This document shows, piece after piece, positions 51,801-60,736 of a stretch of DNA of 64,000 nucleotides. How positions within the stretch are numbered: position 1 is the stretch's first letter; the number at the start of each line of letters is the position of its first letter. A program made the translations under genes and the position numbers. Location: positions 3,783,501-3,847,500 of the forward strand of contig NZ_JALJWP010000001.1 of NCBI RefSeq assembly GCF_024169245.1. Reading direction: 5' to 3'. Below the pieces are notes generated by a model. It ran no database searches, was not told the origin of the DNA, and saw nothing but the letters and a program-made list of their open reading frames with translations. This DNA comes from Pseudomonas koreensis. Lineage in GTDB: Bacteria; Pseudomonadota; Gammaproteobacteria; Pseudomonadales; Pseudomonadaceae.

Positions 51801-53372
51801 CTAGGCGCCGAGCCCTTCATCGCCGATACAGTAGCGATCCCTGCCTTTTTGCTTCGCTGCATAAAGCAGCTTGTCAGCCGACTCGATAAGAGTGGCGGGG
51901 GTCACTTCATGTTCGGCCGGTTTGCCCACCGCAATACCTGCACTGGCAGTGACGTGACCCTGCGGATGGGCTCTGTGATCCAGCCGCAAGGAGCGAATGG
52001 CCTCAAGTATTTCCTGGGCCACAAGCGCAGCCCCTCGAATATCCGTGTTGGGAAGCAACACGGAAAACTCCTCTCCGCCATACCGCACGGCGAGATCACC
52101 GGGTCGTTTCACCGCTTGCGCAATCGCTTGGCCGACAGCGCTGAGGCAGTCGTCACCGGCCGCATGCCCGTAGGTGTCGTTGTAGAGTTTGAAGTGATCG
52201 ACATCGAGCATGATCACTGAAATCGACGAGCCCTGGCGTCTGGCCAGGCGAATCTCGTCGGCCAGCGCGGTGTCCAGGCGGCGGCGGTTGGCCAGCCCGG
52301 TCAGGCTGTCGGTCAAGGCCATGTCCTTCATGGCCTGGTGTGCCTTGCGCAGATCCTTTTCCATCACCATGCGTTGGCGCAATTGCCTCAAGACAATCAG
52401 TCCGAAGACCGTGAATGCGGTGATCACCGATAACAACACGAAACCGGTTTTGATCAGGTCCCAGCGCCACGGCGCAATGATCGATTCGCGGGAAAGTCCG
52501 GTTTCAACCACCAACGGGTACGTGGTCAAGGCGCGGTAACCGTACAAACGCTGGGTGCCATCGACGATGGCTCGGACCTCGGCGATACCTTGATTGGAAT
52601 AGGGCAGGTAGTTCTTGAAAACCTCACTGTCGGCCAGGCTCTGTCCGATCACCGAAGCGATGAAAGGGCGCCGTACGAGGATGGTGCCGTTGCGCAACGC
52701 CAGTACCAGTGCACCTTTGTCGTCGATCTTGAAATCCCCGTAATAGTCGACGAAGTAACTGACCTTGATCGTCCCCAGCAGCACGCCGGCGAAGGAGCCG
52801 TCCGGGTTATTCAAACGACGCGAAATCGGGATGATCAGGTCGTCGGTGGATTTGCTTTTGACGACATCGCCGATGCGCACGTTTCGATCGGTGTGGGTAC
52901 GGTGGTACTGGAAGTAATCGCGGTCGGCATTGTTCGCCGGGTCCGGGATGTTTTCCTTGTCGGTGACGATCCAGTGCCCGTCCGGGCCGTAAATGAACAG
53001 GCCGTGGAGCTGCGGCATCAGCTTGGCTTGCTGGACCAGCAACTTGTGAATGCGCGGCACGTTGATGTTCTGCAGTCCGTCGCCTTCGACGCGCTCGCCC
53101 AGCGCGGCGGTCAACACGTCTACCTGGCGAATGGCGTCCTCGGCGTGCTGCGCCGTTGCCCGAGCGAGGTTGGTGACCGAATCCCGCGCGGACGAAAACG
53201 CGGAGTGGTAGTCACGCCACGTGCGCCATCCTTCCACTCCCAGAAACGCCAGAATCACCGTCAGCATGAAGATCACGGTCAGGCGGAAAGCGGCTATCTC
53301 GCTGGCAGCTTTGATGGGAGCGGTTTCTGCGGCGTCATGCCCTTTGCTGTCGGGCAGTTTACGACCGAGCAT
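51801..53372 (-). CDS. Membrane-bound diguanylate cyclase (Cache sensor plus GGDEF)
   Basis: A 523-residue protein. Helices at about residues 30-47 and 309-329 flank a periplasmic dCache-like sensor domain (INVPRIHKLLVQQAK to VETGLSRES). The cytosolic GGDEF domain has the active GGEEF at 432-436 and an intact inhibitory I-site RxxD (RPGD, 423-426), so it should make cyclic-di-GMP with product inhibition. The start at 53372 is used because AAGGA lies seven bases upstream; the frame extends to 53441. The gene ends 11 bp from the convergent GNAT-C39 gene. Signal unknown. Confidence 0.88.
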   Translation of the reverse strand: MLGRKLPDSKGHDAAETAPIKAASEIAAFRLTVIFMLTVILAFLGVEGWRTWRDYHSAFSSARDSVTNLARATAQHAEDAIRQVDVLTAALGERVEGDGLQNINVPRIHKLLVQQAKLMPQLHGLFIYGPDGHWIVTDKENIPDPANNADRDYFQYHRTHTDRNVRIGDVVKSKSTDDLIIPISRRLNNPDGSFAGVLLGTIKVSYFVDYYGDFKIDDKGALVLALRNGTILVRRPFIASVIGQSLADSEVFKNYLPYSNQGIAEVRAIVDGTQRLYGYRALTTYPLVVETGLSRESIIAPWRWDLIKTGFVLLSVITAFTVFGLIVLRQLRQRMVMEKDLRKAHQAMKDMALTDSLTGLANRRRLDTALADEIRLARRQGSSISVIMLDVDHFKLYNDTYGHAAGDDCLSAVGQAIAQAVKRPGDLAVRYGGEEFSVLLPNTDIRGAALVAQEILEAIRSLRLDHRAHPQGHVTASAGIAVGKPAEHEVTPATLIESADKLLYAAKQKGRDRYCIGDEGLGA

Positions 53373-53532
53373 CTGAAGGTCCTTATGCTTGTCATCTCTC
53401 ATCTCTTGAAAGATGACCATCCGTTTCCACTGGGGATTCAATTTATTGCCTTGGCCAAGCGGCGGCCATTGGATCGTTCAAAGCGGTGCCGGGTCAACAT
53501 CTGTAACTGAAGCGCGCTTTAAGGTGAGACTT

Positions 53533-53964
53533 GTGAGTGAAATCATCACGGCCGGTGACTTGAACATCGATCTGCACACCGCCAGCGAACCTGGCCTGTT
53601 CAAATGGCTGCTTGCCAGTTTTCTGATGGGCAAAAGGATCCAGGGCGCCATCGCCGCCAAGGCGTATCAAGTCATAGTAGAGCAGCATCAGAAAGACACG
53701 CCGCAAAAACTCGCACAGTGTACGCACCGGCAACTGGTGTCGATGCTGGGGCAGGCGCGTTATGTGCGTTACGACGAGAGCACCGCGGCGCGTTTACTCG
53801 CGTTGGCGAACAAGCTCAACAGCGAGTATGCCGGCAAGGTCAGTAACGTCGTGGCAGCGAGCGCGGATCGTAAGGCGCTGGAGAAGCGCCTGTCCGAGTT
53901 CGAGGGGATAGGGCCGAAGACGGTCGAGATCTTCATGAGGGAAGCGGCTGCGGTGCTGTTTTGA
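53533..53964 (+). CDS. Minimal helix-hairpin-helix (endonuclease III-like) protein (GTG start)
   Basis: A 143-residue protein. The helical start and the C-terminal EFEGIGPKTVEIFMRE (about 123-137) match the HhH of EndoIII/MutY-type glycosylases, where GxGxKT holds the catalytic Lys. In those enzymes the catalytic Asp follows about 18 residues later and an iron-sulfur Cys cluster follows that; this protein ends six residues after the motif, so both are absent. The GTG at 53533 has AAGGTGA upstream; the frame extends to 53413. It may be a DNA-binding remnant or a distinct small family. Confidence 0.6.
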   Translation: MSEIITAGDLNIDLHTASEPGLFKWLLASFLMGKRIQGAIAAKAYQVIVEQHQKDTPQKLAQCTHRQLVSMLGQARYVRYDESTAARLLALANKLNSEYAGKVSNVVAASADRKALEKRLSEFEGIGPKTVEIFMREAAAVLF

Positions 53965-54003
53965 GCTTGCGGTCTGCCGCTGCACAAGGCAGCTACGCAC
54001 CGC

Positions 54004-54144
54004 TCACATCGCAACAAACCTTGCCGCCAGTTCGCTCATCATGATCAGCGTTCCGCCGGCGAATATTGCACAGCCCAGCAGAAACTGGATTCCAGGGGCG
54101 ATGGTCAGGCTTGAGGGGAAGCTCGGATTTCTATGCGTTCTCAT
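54004..54144 (-). CDS. Small single-pass membrane protein (46 aa)
   Basis: A short gene translated MRTHRNPSFPSSLTIAPGIQ, then FLLGCAIFAGGTLIMMSELA, ending AARFVAM. A hydrophobic segment at about residues 18-38 should span the membrane, with a basic N-terminus inside. AGGAG lies five to six bases before the ATG (54144), and the preceding small gene ends 12 bp upstream, so it is the last gene of the manganese-catalase operon. I do not recognise the family. It might anchor or regulate the upstream products. Confidence 0.65.
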   Translation of the reverse strand: MRTHRNPSFPSSLTIAPGIQFLLGCAIFAGGTLIMMSELAARFVAM

Positions 54145-54156
54145 ATCGCGCTCCTG

Positions 54157-54459
54157 TTAGCGATGAAACCGTTCAGCCATGTCCATTGAGCGGCTTCGCT
54201 CGGCCGATGCGCGTCTGGCAACCATGGGCATCATGGGTAGGGCGTCGTCGAGTAGTGGCTGCTCGTCCGATGGCTGGACGGTGGTCTCGTCGGCGAAATT
54301 ATTCGGGAGCAGGGTGCCCAGACCGAAAACATTCACCGCCATGCTGACTTTGAGCCCGCGACAGGCCTGTCGGCAGTCCAGTTCGAAACCCGCGGAGGCC
54401 TGCTCCATCAAGCGTTGAAAATGTTCAGAGGTCAGTGCCAGAACTTTGCTGCTTTTCAT
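54157..54459 (-). CDS. Small protein of unknown function in the manganese-catalase operon
   Basis: A 100-residue protein starting MKSSKVLALTSEHFQRLMEQ. It has two Cys (ELDCRQACRGLK), a hydrophobic middle (VSMAVNVFGLGTLLP) and an acidic/Met-rich tail (DEQPLLDDALPMMPM) ending in a basic stretch. AAGGAG precedes the ATG by six bases. It lies between the manganese-catalase gene (54 bp upstream) and the 46-aa gene (12 bp downstream). I do not recognise the family. It may help catalase maturation or be a stress-induced protein. Confidence 0.7.
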   Translation of the reverse strand: MKSSKVLALTSEHFQRLMEQASAGFELDCRQACRGLKVSMAVNVFGLGTLLPNNFADETTVQPSDEQPLLDDALPMMPMVARRASAERSRSMDMAERFHR

Positions 54460-54512
54460 GTGGTTCTCCTTGAGCAAGTGGCGACCCCGGGACGGGGCCG
54501 CCGGGACTGGGT

Positions 54513-55394
54513 TCAGACATCTCTGCCTTGCACATAACCGGAACCCAGGTCAGCACCGGTCACCGGTTCGCTGAGTGGGTCAGAGGCTGTGCGGGTCTTC
54601 ATCGCTTCCAGCACTTGTTCGTCTTCAGCAGGAAGGGTGACGCTCGCCAGACCATCGCCGCCGTCGACCGCCGGCTCTGGGTTTTCCACGTACTCCCACG
54701 CACCGCCCTCGTTCCACGGCCCACGCACATTGGGTTCGCCAGACATGTTGAAGTACTTGTTGGTGAACTCCGGCATGCCCGGCAGTTTGCCCTGCGGGAA
54801 GTTTGGCTGGATCGAGTGCAGGGCTTTTTCGAACGACTGTTGATGGGCGATTTCCCGCGTCATCAAAAAGCCAAGCGCCTCTTTAACACCCGGATCATCG
54901 GTGATGTTGATCAGGCGTTCGTAGAGGATTTTCGCCCGCGCTTCGGCAGCAATATTCGAACGGAAGTCGGCGGTAGGCTCGGTGATCGAATCTACATACG
55001 CCGCTGTCCACGGCACGCCGGCCGAATTGACCAGCGGTGCGCCTGCGCCGTAGAGCAGGCTGGTGATGTGTGAGTCGTTGCCGGCGCCATTCAGCGCGCG
55101 ATACAGCTCACCTTCTTCCTGAACGCCCTCGGCGAGTTGCCCCTTCGCACCTCTGTTGAGCATCACGATGATCGAGCCGACCACCTCCAGGTGGCTCAAT
55201 TCCTCGGTGGCAATGTCCAGCAGCAGATCTTTGCGCCCCGGATCTTCCTCGGCCAAAGCTTGAGTGAAGTAGCGCGCTGCCGCGGCCAGCTCGCCATTGG
55301 CGCCCCCGAATTGCTCCAAAAGCAGATTGGCCAGCCCCGGATTGGGCTCGGCCACACGAACGGTGTACTGAAGTCGCTTGTTATGTATGAACAT
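54513..55394 (-). CDS. Manganese catalase
   Basis: A 293-residue non-haem dimanganese catalase degrading H2O2. Metal ligands are visible as Glu35 (GGANGELAAAARYF), Glu65 and His68 (TEELSHLE), Glu151 (NIAAEARAKILYERL) and His184 (REIAHQQSF), matching the ferritin-like four-helix bundle. The C-terminal tail (GEPNVRGPWNEGG onward) is typical. It is probably cytosolic. It heads a three-gene operon with two small unrecognised genes, and is a second catalase in the window, metal-distinct from the haem enzyme at 43717. It could serve under iron limitation or stationary phase. Confidence 0.9.
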   Translation of the reverse strand: MFIHNKRLQYTVRVAEPNPGLANLLLEQFGGANGELAAAARYFTQALAEEDPGRKDLLLDIATEELSHLEVVGSIIVMLNRGAKGQLAEGVQEEGELYRALNGAGNDSHITSLLYGAGAPLVNSAGVPWTAAYVDSITEPTADFRSNIAAEARAKILYERLINITDDPGVKEALGFLMTREIAHQQSFEKALHSIQPNFPQGKLPGMPEFTNKYFNMSGEPNVRGPWNEGGAWEYVENPEPAVDGGDGLASVTLPAEDEQVLEAMKTRTASDPLSEPVTGADLGSGYVQGRDV

Positions 55395-55571
55395 TCAAAT
55401 TTTCCTCAGACCAGGCTATCGCGCAGTCACCCCTTGTGGGTGTGAGCGCATGCATAGTTGTGAGGAGTGGGTGGAGCGGAAATTTCGTTTATTGCGGGGT
55501 GGCTGGACGGACGGCAGAAGGCGGAAAGTTCCGCAAACAGGACGGTTGGCGCGATCCTGTTCTACGACCAT

Positions 55572-55661
55572 TGTGGGAGCGAGCCTGCTCGCGAACGCGG
55601 TACGTCGGTCACCGGAGCTGGTGGCTGATCCAGCGCTTTCGCGAGCAGGCTCGCTCCCACA
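55572..55661. repeat. REPIN in the gap after the manganese-catalase promoter region
   Basis: TGTGGGAGCGAGCCTGCTCG is paired about 45 bp later with its inverse CGAGCAGGCTCGCTCCCACA. The element lies in the 282-bp gap between the methyltransferase stop and the manganese-catalase start. The rest of the gap (55395-55570) holds the catalase promoter and no convincing ORF. Confidence 0.85.
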
Positions 55662-55676
55662 TTGGTTGGTTTGCAA

Positions 55677-57215
55677 TCAGGCGATTTTCAATGCCCTCAG
55701 TACAGGCAGCGTTTGCTCGGCAAACACCTGAGCCTGTGCGGTCAGTGCGGCGATATTGGCCTCGGCGGTGAGCAATGGCTGGCCATTGTCGACCAGCACT
55801 TCACCTTGTTCGCTGATCACCCCCCACGCCAGTTGCGCCCACTCGGCTGGTTGCTGTTTGCCTTGTTTTATCGAAATCAGGAACAACTGCTGGAAGCGGC
55901 TGACCGTGACGCCACCCCCCGTGACCGGGCTGGCCAGGGTCTGGATGTTGGCGCCGTACAGCGAGCGTTTGCACAGCTGCAAGTTGAGTGCGGCGCAGCG
56001 TCCGCTGACCTGCGACTCGGCGGTCTCGCTCTGGCACGGGGCCACGGCGCCCATGCCGATCAGCACGGCGAGGGCTTGTTCGAGGTCGTCGTAAGCCAGC
56101 GCAGCCTCGGACAGCAACTGGCGCATGGATTTCGCGGCATAGTTCTGCGCCGCCAGTGCATCGAGCACTGGGCCGTAGATTTCCGGTTGCAGGGTCGCTT
56201 CGCCGGCAGGACCGGTGACCGAGCCCGCGACGGTTTCCCAGGGTTGCAGCAGCACGAAACGGGAGTGAAGCATTCGCGCGCGGCGTTCGGCAGCAGACAG
56301 GCGGGTCGCGCCGCGCAAGTACAGGTCGCGGCGGAAGTGCTGGTTGACGAAGTAGTCCCGCGCTTGCTCGCGCATGACCGGGTGTTCGATGGTTTCCAGA
56401 AAGTCCATGCCTTCGGCGCTCAGGTTGAGCGGGTCGACCGAGTCCAGCGGCACTGCCGTGGTGGCGTAGTCGAGTTTGGCCGGGGCCAGCGCATCGACCA
56501 CGTCGGCGAAGTACATGCAGTTCCAGTCGCGATTGAAATATTCATGGGCGACGTAATGACGATCCTGGCCCTTGATGCTCTGCAGCCGCGCGCCGAGACT
56601 CGGCGCCGCAGCGGCGTATTTCGGATTGGCTGCGAGCAGTGCTTCGGAGAATTGGAGCGCGGCGTCGATGCGTTGATCGGAGCGCGACGAGGCATTGGCA
56701 AAACGATCGTGCAGGCTGAACAGGTTGCGCAGCGGCGCCGACGGCGACCAGCCGGGGAAGCAGTTGTAGCTGACGTAGAGCATGCCGCCGGGCTTGAGGT
56801 GGCGGCGGGCGAATTCGACGATCAGTTTCTGGTTGTCGCGGCTGACCCAGGTCCAGATGCCGTGCAGGCTGATGCTGTCGAACTGCGGCAGATCGGAGCG
56901 CGTCAGCAGTTGTTCGAAGCTGTCGTCATACAGACGGGCGCCGTTGTTGGCGGCAGCGGCAAGGTCGATGGCATGCGCGGCCATGCCCGGGTGGAAATCC
57001 GTGCCGACAAACGAGCCCGGGTTGGCCGTTGCGTGGATGTTGATCGACACGCCTTGGCCAAAGCCCAATTCGCAGTGAACGCCGTCGGTACTGTCCAGCG
57101 TGGCGAAACCGCGCAGCAACAGGCAGTAACGCAGGAATACCGGATTGATCTCCCGGCTGTAGCTGTAGGTGTAGCCTTCGTCGGTGAAATAACCTTCGTT
57201 CCAGGCGTTGCTCAT
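55677..57215 (-). CDS. SAM-dependent methyltransferase with C-terminal regulatory domain
   Basis: A 512-residue class I methyltransferase. The SAM-binding motif I is CELGFGQG (48-55), followed by FVGTDFHPGMA and FDSISLHGIWTWV, then the post-I region LKPGGMLYVSYNCFPGW. The long C-terminal part resembles the methyltransferase regulatory domain (residues about 220-310) found in bacterial proteins with this N-terminus. It starts MSNAWNEGYFTDEGYTYSYS, a known opening of that family. Cytosolic. Substrate unknown; no partner gene is apparent in the gap-flanked position. Confidence 0.83.
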   Translation of the reverse strand: MSNAWNEGYFTDEGYTYSYSREINPVFLRYCLLLRGFATLDSTDGVHCELGFGQGVSINIHATANPGSFVGTDFHPGMAAHAIDLAAAANNGARLYDDSFEQLLTRSDLPQFDSISLHGIWTWVSRDNQKLIVEFARRHLKPGGMLYVSYNCFPGWSPSAPLRNLFSLHDRFANASSRSDQRIDAALQFSEALLAANPKYAAAAPSLGARLQSIKGQDRHYVAHEYFNRDWNCMYFADVVDALAPAKLDYATTAVPLDSVDPLNLSAEGMDFLETIEHPVMREQARDYFVNQHFRRDLYLRGATRLSAAERRARMLHSRFVLLQPWETVAGSVTGPAGEATLQPEIYGPVLDALAAQNYAAKSMRQLLSEAALAYDDLEQALAVLIGMGAVAPCQSETAESQVSGRCAALNLQLCKRSLYGANIQTLASPVTGGGVTVSRFQQLFLISIKQGKQQPAEWAQLAWGVISEQGEVLVDNGQPLLTAEANIAALTAQAQVFAEQTLPVLRALKIA

Positions 57216-57560
57216 GGGGGCGGTCTCTTGTTCTCGGAAGTGATGGCAGTCTTATAAGGGGTTGTCGCTGCGCGCGACAAGTACAAAAACCGGATACTTT
57301 CCCACGTCCACTGTAATACCCCTGTGGGAGCGAGCCTGCTCGCGAACGCTTTTTTGGGATTTCAATCGAGTTGCCTGATAGGCCGCTTTCGCGAGCAGGC
57401 TCGCTCCCACAGGTCGTCAACAATTTCGGGATTTTTGGACAAATCACGCACCCCACGGCCCATTCGCGCAGGCATTTCGTGGCCGCCCGAAACTGTCATA
57501 TTCCCTCCCACTGGCCTGCCCATAGTGACCAGCCCAACGCTGATCTCATGAGGCTGCACT
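57216..57560. other. Divergent gap between the methyltransferase and phosphatase-autotransporter genes
   Basis: This 345-bp gap contains a REPIN (57323-57411). The methyltransferase promoter lies to the left on the minus strand and the autotransporter promoter to the right. No coding ORF is convincing. Confidence 0.6.
57323..57411. repeat. REPIN in the methyltransferase/autotransporter gap
   Basis: TGTGGGAGCGAGCCTGCTCG is paired with its inverse CGAGCAGGCTCGCTCCCACA about 45 bp later, in the same orientation as the copy at 55572. Confidence 0.85.
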
Positions 57561-59480
57561 GTGTTCCAACGTCTTCTGTGTTCGTTGTCCGTTCTGAGCC
57601 TGTCCATCGCCGCTGCCAATGCGGCCGAGCCAGTCGCGCTGGACACGCCGCGCTTGTCCGGCATCGATAATTTCCGCGACATTGCCGGCATCACTACCGC
57701 CTATTCCACGACCCACGACGGGACCATGCGCAGCGGTGTGTTCTACCGCTCCAACGCATTGACGCCGTCGGCGGCGGATCTGGCGACGCTCAATGGTCTG
57801 GGCATCAAAGCCATCTACGACTTGCGCACCCCCAGCGAAATTGCCGCTACGCCGGACACGATGATCACGGGGGCGGCTTATCGCAATATCGACATCATCG
57901 GCAGCACCGCCTCCGGTGCGGACATCACCCACATCTCGTTCCACAGCGCCGCGGAAGCCGTGGCGATGATGGAACAGACCAACCGTGCGTTCGTCAGCGA
58001 TGCCGGGATGCGTGGGCAGTTCGGCCAGTTGTTCAATGAGCTGGCGAGTGTCGACGCCGCGCAGTTGTTCCACTGCACCGCTGGCAAGGATCGCACCGGC
58101 TGGACTGCCGCTGTATTGCAGAGCATCGCTGGTGTCGATGAGGCGACGATCATGGCCAACTATCTGGCGACCAACGACTACACCGCGGCCCGTGTCGCCG
58201 CGACTCTGAAAGCCTTGCCGCCGAGCATGGCCGCCGTGTACGAGCCGCTGCTCGGCGTGCAGGCCAGCTACTTGCAGGCCGGCCTCGATCAGGTCGCCGC
58301 CGAGTACGGCAGCATGGACAACTACCTCAAGCAGGGCCTCGGTCTGTCGCAGGAAACCATCTATGTGCTGCGCGGCAAACTGGTCGAGTACAACAGCTTG
58401 CCGGGGCAGGCCGGGATGATCGGCAATGCCGCCGCTGGTGCCGAGTTGCTGCGGCAGTTGCAGAACAGCGAGCTGTCCGGCACCTACAGCGCCTACAACT
58501 ATTACCTGCAATCGGCGATCGACGCCGGCACCTTGGGCGGTGTCGAAACGCAAGTCGGCGGTCAGGTGCATGCGGATGCGGCCAGCTATCTCTTGCGGCA
58601 GAACGCGATGATCGAACAAGCCACCGCAGCGTTCGCCAGCGGCAGCGGTTTGAAGGTGGGCCAATACCGCCTCTGGAGCACCGCGCTCGCCAGCTACCTC
58701 GGCACCGACGGCTCGGCCCATGCCGACAGCAGCAACGAACACAGCCAGGGCCTGATGCTCGGCATCACTCAGCGCTTTAGCGAACAACTCAGCGCTCGCG
58801 GCGGTTTCGGTTACAGCAAGGGCAGCGTCGGCGGGGCGGGTGGCGAGGCCGATACTGATTTCACCTTCCTCAATCTCGGTGCGCGTTACGGCTTGACCAG
58901 CCTTGAGCGTGGCGTGTTTGTCGACGCCAACGTCAGCGCCGGTTACGTCGACTACGACAGCAAACGCGAGCTAGGTGGTGGCCTCGGCGCGGCGAAGGGC
59001 GATAGCCACGGTAATCTCACCGGCGCGACACTTGCGCTGGGTTATCGCCTGCCGCTCAGCGGCGTGATTCTTGAACCGAGCCTGGGCTTTCGCGTCAGTC
59101 ATCTCGACTTGCAAGGTTTCAAAGAGAAGGGCAGTGAGCTGGCGCTCGACGTCGACGGCATCGAGCAGACCCGCCGCAGCGCGGTGGCCAATCTCGATGT
59201 GTCATTCGCTCCGGTGGCGGTGGGTGCGTGGCAGCTGGTGCCAGGCGTACGCGTGGGGTACGAGCGTGCGCTCGGCGATCAGCACGTCGACAGCGAAGGC
59301 CACCTGCTGGGGCTGGATATCGAGCAGCGCGCGGCGTTCGATAACCGCGATCAGTTCAGCGGCGGCGTTAATTTGATGGCCAACCTCGGCGCCCTGAGTG
59401 TGGGCGCTGAGATTGGCGCCAACGGTGGCGGTGATAGCCACGGTTTCAATGGCGGGCTCAAGGCCAGTTACGCGTTTTGA
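57561..59480 (+). CDS. Autotransporter with N-terminal tyrosine-phosphatase-like passenger (GTG start)
   Basis: A 639-residue protein. Residues 1-21 form a signal peptide (MFQRLLCSLSVLSLSIAAAN then AA). Residues about 30-290 resemble Y_phosphatase3/dual-specificity phosphatases: DNFRDIAG, YDLRTPSE (86-93) and the P-loop HCTAGKDRTG with catalytic Cys172 and Arg178. A linker follows, and about residues 360-639 form an autotransporter barrel ending in SYAF. GAGG precedes the GTG. The phosphatase should sit on the cell surface or be released. Target could be host or bacterial phosphoproteins or phosphoinositides; this is inference. Confidence 0.85.
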   Translation: MFQRLLCSLSVLSLSIAAANAAEPVALDTPRLSGIDNFRDIAGITTAYSTTHDGTMRSGVFYRSNALTPSAADLATLNGLGIKAIYDLRTPSEIAATPDTMITGAAYRNIDIIGSTASGADITHISFHSAAEAVAMMEQTNRAFVSDAGMRGQFGQLFNELASVDAAQLFHCTAGKDRTGWTAAVLQSIAGVDEATIMANYLATNDYTAARVAATLKALPPSMAAVYEPLLGVQASYLQAGLDQVAAEYGSMDNYLKQGLGLSQETIYVLRGKLVEYNSLPGQAGMIGNAAAGAELLRQLQNSELSGTYSAYNYYLQSAIDAGTLGGVETQVGGQVHADAASYLLRQNAMIEQATAAFASGSGLKVGQYRLWSTALASYLGTDGSAHADSSNEHSQGLMLGITQRFSEQLSARGGFGYSKGSVGGAGGEADTDFTFLNLGARYGLTSLERGVFVDANVSAGYVDYDSKRELGGGLGAAKGDSHGNLTGATLALGYRLPLSGVILEPSLGFRVSHLDLQGFKEKGSELALDVDGIEQTRRSAVANLDVSFAPVAVGAWQLVPGVRVGYERALGDQHVDSEGHLLGLDIEQRAAFDNRDQFSGGVNLMANLGALSVGAEIGANGGGDSHGFNGGLKASYAF

Positions 59481-59486
59481 ATGAAG

Positions 59487-59511
59487 AGAGCCCGGCAGAT
59501 TGCCGGGCTCT
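59487..59511. terminator. Hairpin between the phosphatase-autotransporter and MscS genes
   Basis: AGAGCCCGGCA, loop GAT, TGCCGGGCTCT is a perfect 11-bp stem between the convergent genes. TTCAG follows on the plus strand, so the T run is short. Confidence 0.7.
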
Positions 59512-59516
59512 TCAGT

Positions 59517-60644
59517 TCAAGCATGCTGCGCACGCGATGACTGCTGCGTGCGTGCCGGCGGCGCGGTGGGCTCGGGCAGCGAGGCGACATGCACGGTGCG
59601 CGCCGGGAAGGCGAACGTCGCATCCAGCTCGGCCACCGCTTCCATGATCGCCAGATTGATCCGTTGCTGCACGTCCATGTAGACGTTGTAGCTGGCGTCC
59701 AGAACGATGTACACCGTCTCGAATTCCAGCGCGCTTTCACCAAAACTGCGGAAATGGCAGCGGTCGAAGCGCGCCTGTTTTTCGTTTTTAATAATGCTTT
59801 CTACCCGTTGAGTGATCTGGCGAATCTGTTCGGTGGTGCACTCGTAAGTCAGGCGAAACTCGAACACCACCCGACGCTCCTGCAAGCGCTTGTAGTTCTG
59901 GATGGTGCTGCCGATCATGTCGGCGTTGGCCATGACAATCTGCTCGCCGCCGAGACTACGGATGCGCGTAGTCTTCAGGCCGACGTGCTCGACCGTACCG
60001 GCCAGCGTGCCGACGACGATGAAATCGCCCACCTCAAACGGCTTGTCGACGGCAATCGACAGCGAGGCGAACACGTCGCCAAGAATGTTCTGCACCGCCA
60101 GCGCCACGGCGATACCGCCGACACCAAGGCTGGCGACAAACGCAGTGATGTTGACGCCAAGGTTCGACAGCATTGCCAACAGAATCACTGCCCACAGCAA
60201 CACCTTGACGCCCCACAGGCTCAGGGTCGCCAAGGCACTCGCTTGAAAGGTGCCGGTCGCGTTGTGCCGCGAGAAATAGCGATGCAGCCCCAGTGCCAGC
60301 GCGCGGTTGGTCCATAGGCCAACCTGCAACGCTGCGACGACAAACCACAAACTGCTCACGCGCCCGAGCCAGCGCTCGGGCAAATCCAGCAACCCGATGC
60401 CGACCAGGATCGAGGCCAACAGCAGCAACGTGGTGCTGGTCGCCGCCAGCACTTCGCTGGCCATGTACGTCAGATGCCCATTGCCGGCGCTGGCCCGCGC
60501 CTGCACCTTGCGGAAAACGAAACGGATCGCCGTGGTGGTCAGCAGATAACTGAGCGTCGCGGCGAGGAACGCCAGGACCCAGTTCGCCAGTGAAATTCCC
60601 AGAATTGTGTGCGTCGTGAAAAAGCCGATGAAATCCTCGGTCAT
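59517..60644 (-). CDS. MscS-family mechanosensitive channel
   Basis: A 375-residue small-conductance mechanosensitive channel. About three to four N-terminal helices precede the pore/MscS core, with the GVGGIAVALAVQNILGDVFA segment, then the beta domain with VGDFIVVGTLAGTVEHVGLK and TRIRSLGGEQIVMANADMIG. It gates under membrane tension to release solutes on osmotic downshift. The ATG at 60644 has AGGGGG upstream; the frame extends to 60707. It is longer than E. coli MscS in its N-terminal helices, as in many YnaI-like members. Confidence 0.9.
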   Translation of the reverse strand: MTEDFIGFFTTHTILGISLANWVLAFLAATLSYLLTTTAIRFVFRKVQARASAGNGHLTYMASEVLAATSTTLLLLASILVGIGLLDLPERWLGRVSSLWFVVAALQVGLWTNRALALGLHRYFSRHNATGTFQASALATLSLWGVKVLLWAVILLAMLSNLGVNITAFVASLGVGGIAVALAVQNILGDVFASLSIAVDKPFEVGDFIVVGTLAGTVEHVGLKTTRIRSLGGEQIVMANADMIGSTIQNYKRLQERRVVFEFRLTYECTTEQIRQITQRVESIIKNEKQARFDRCHFRSFGESALEFETVYIVLDASYNVYMDVQQRINLAIMEAVAELDATFAFPARTVHVASLPEPTAPPARTQQSSRAQHA

Positions 60645-60736
60645 TGAAACCCCCTTTTCGCAAGTGGCCTGTCTGGGGTTAGTCGCCCTGAGATTCCTGC
60701 TGTTCAATCAAATGCAGATGTCACCGGAGCGAATGG

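Noticed and set aside
55395..55570. A plus-strand ORF of about 110 codons in the catalase-methyltransferase gap
   Set aside because: It runs through the REPIN, lacks a ribosome site and has no recognisable domain.
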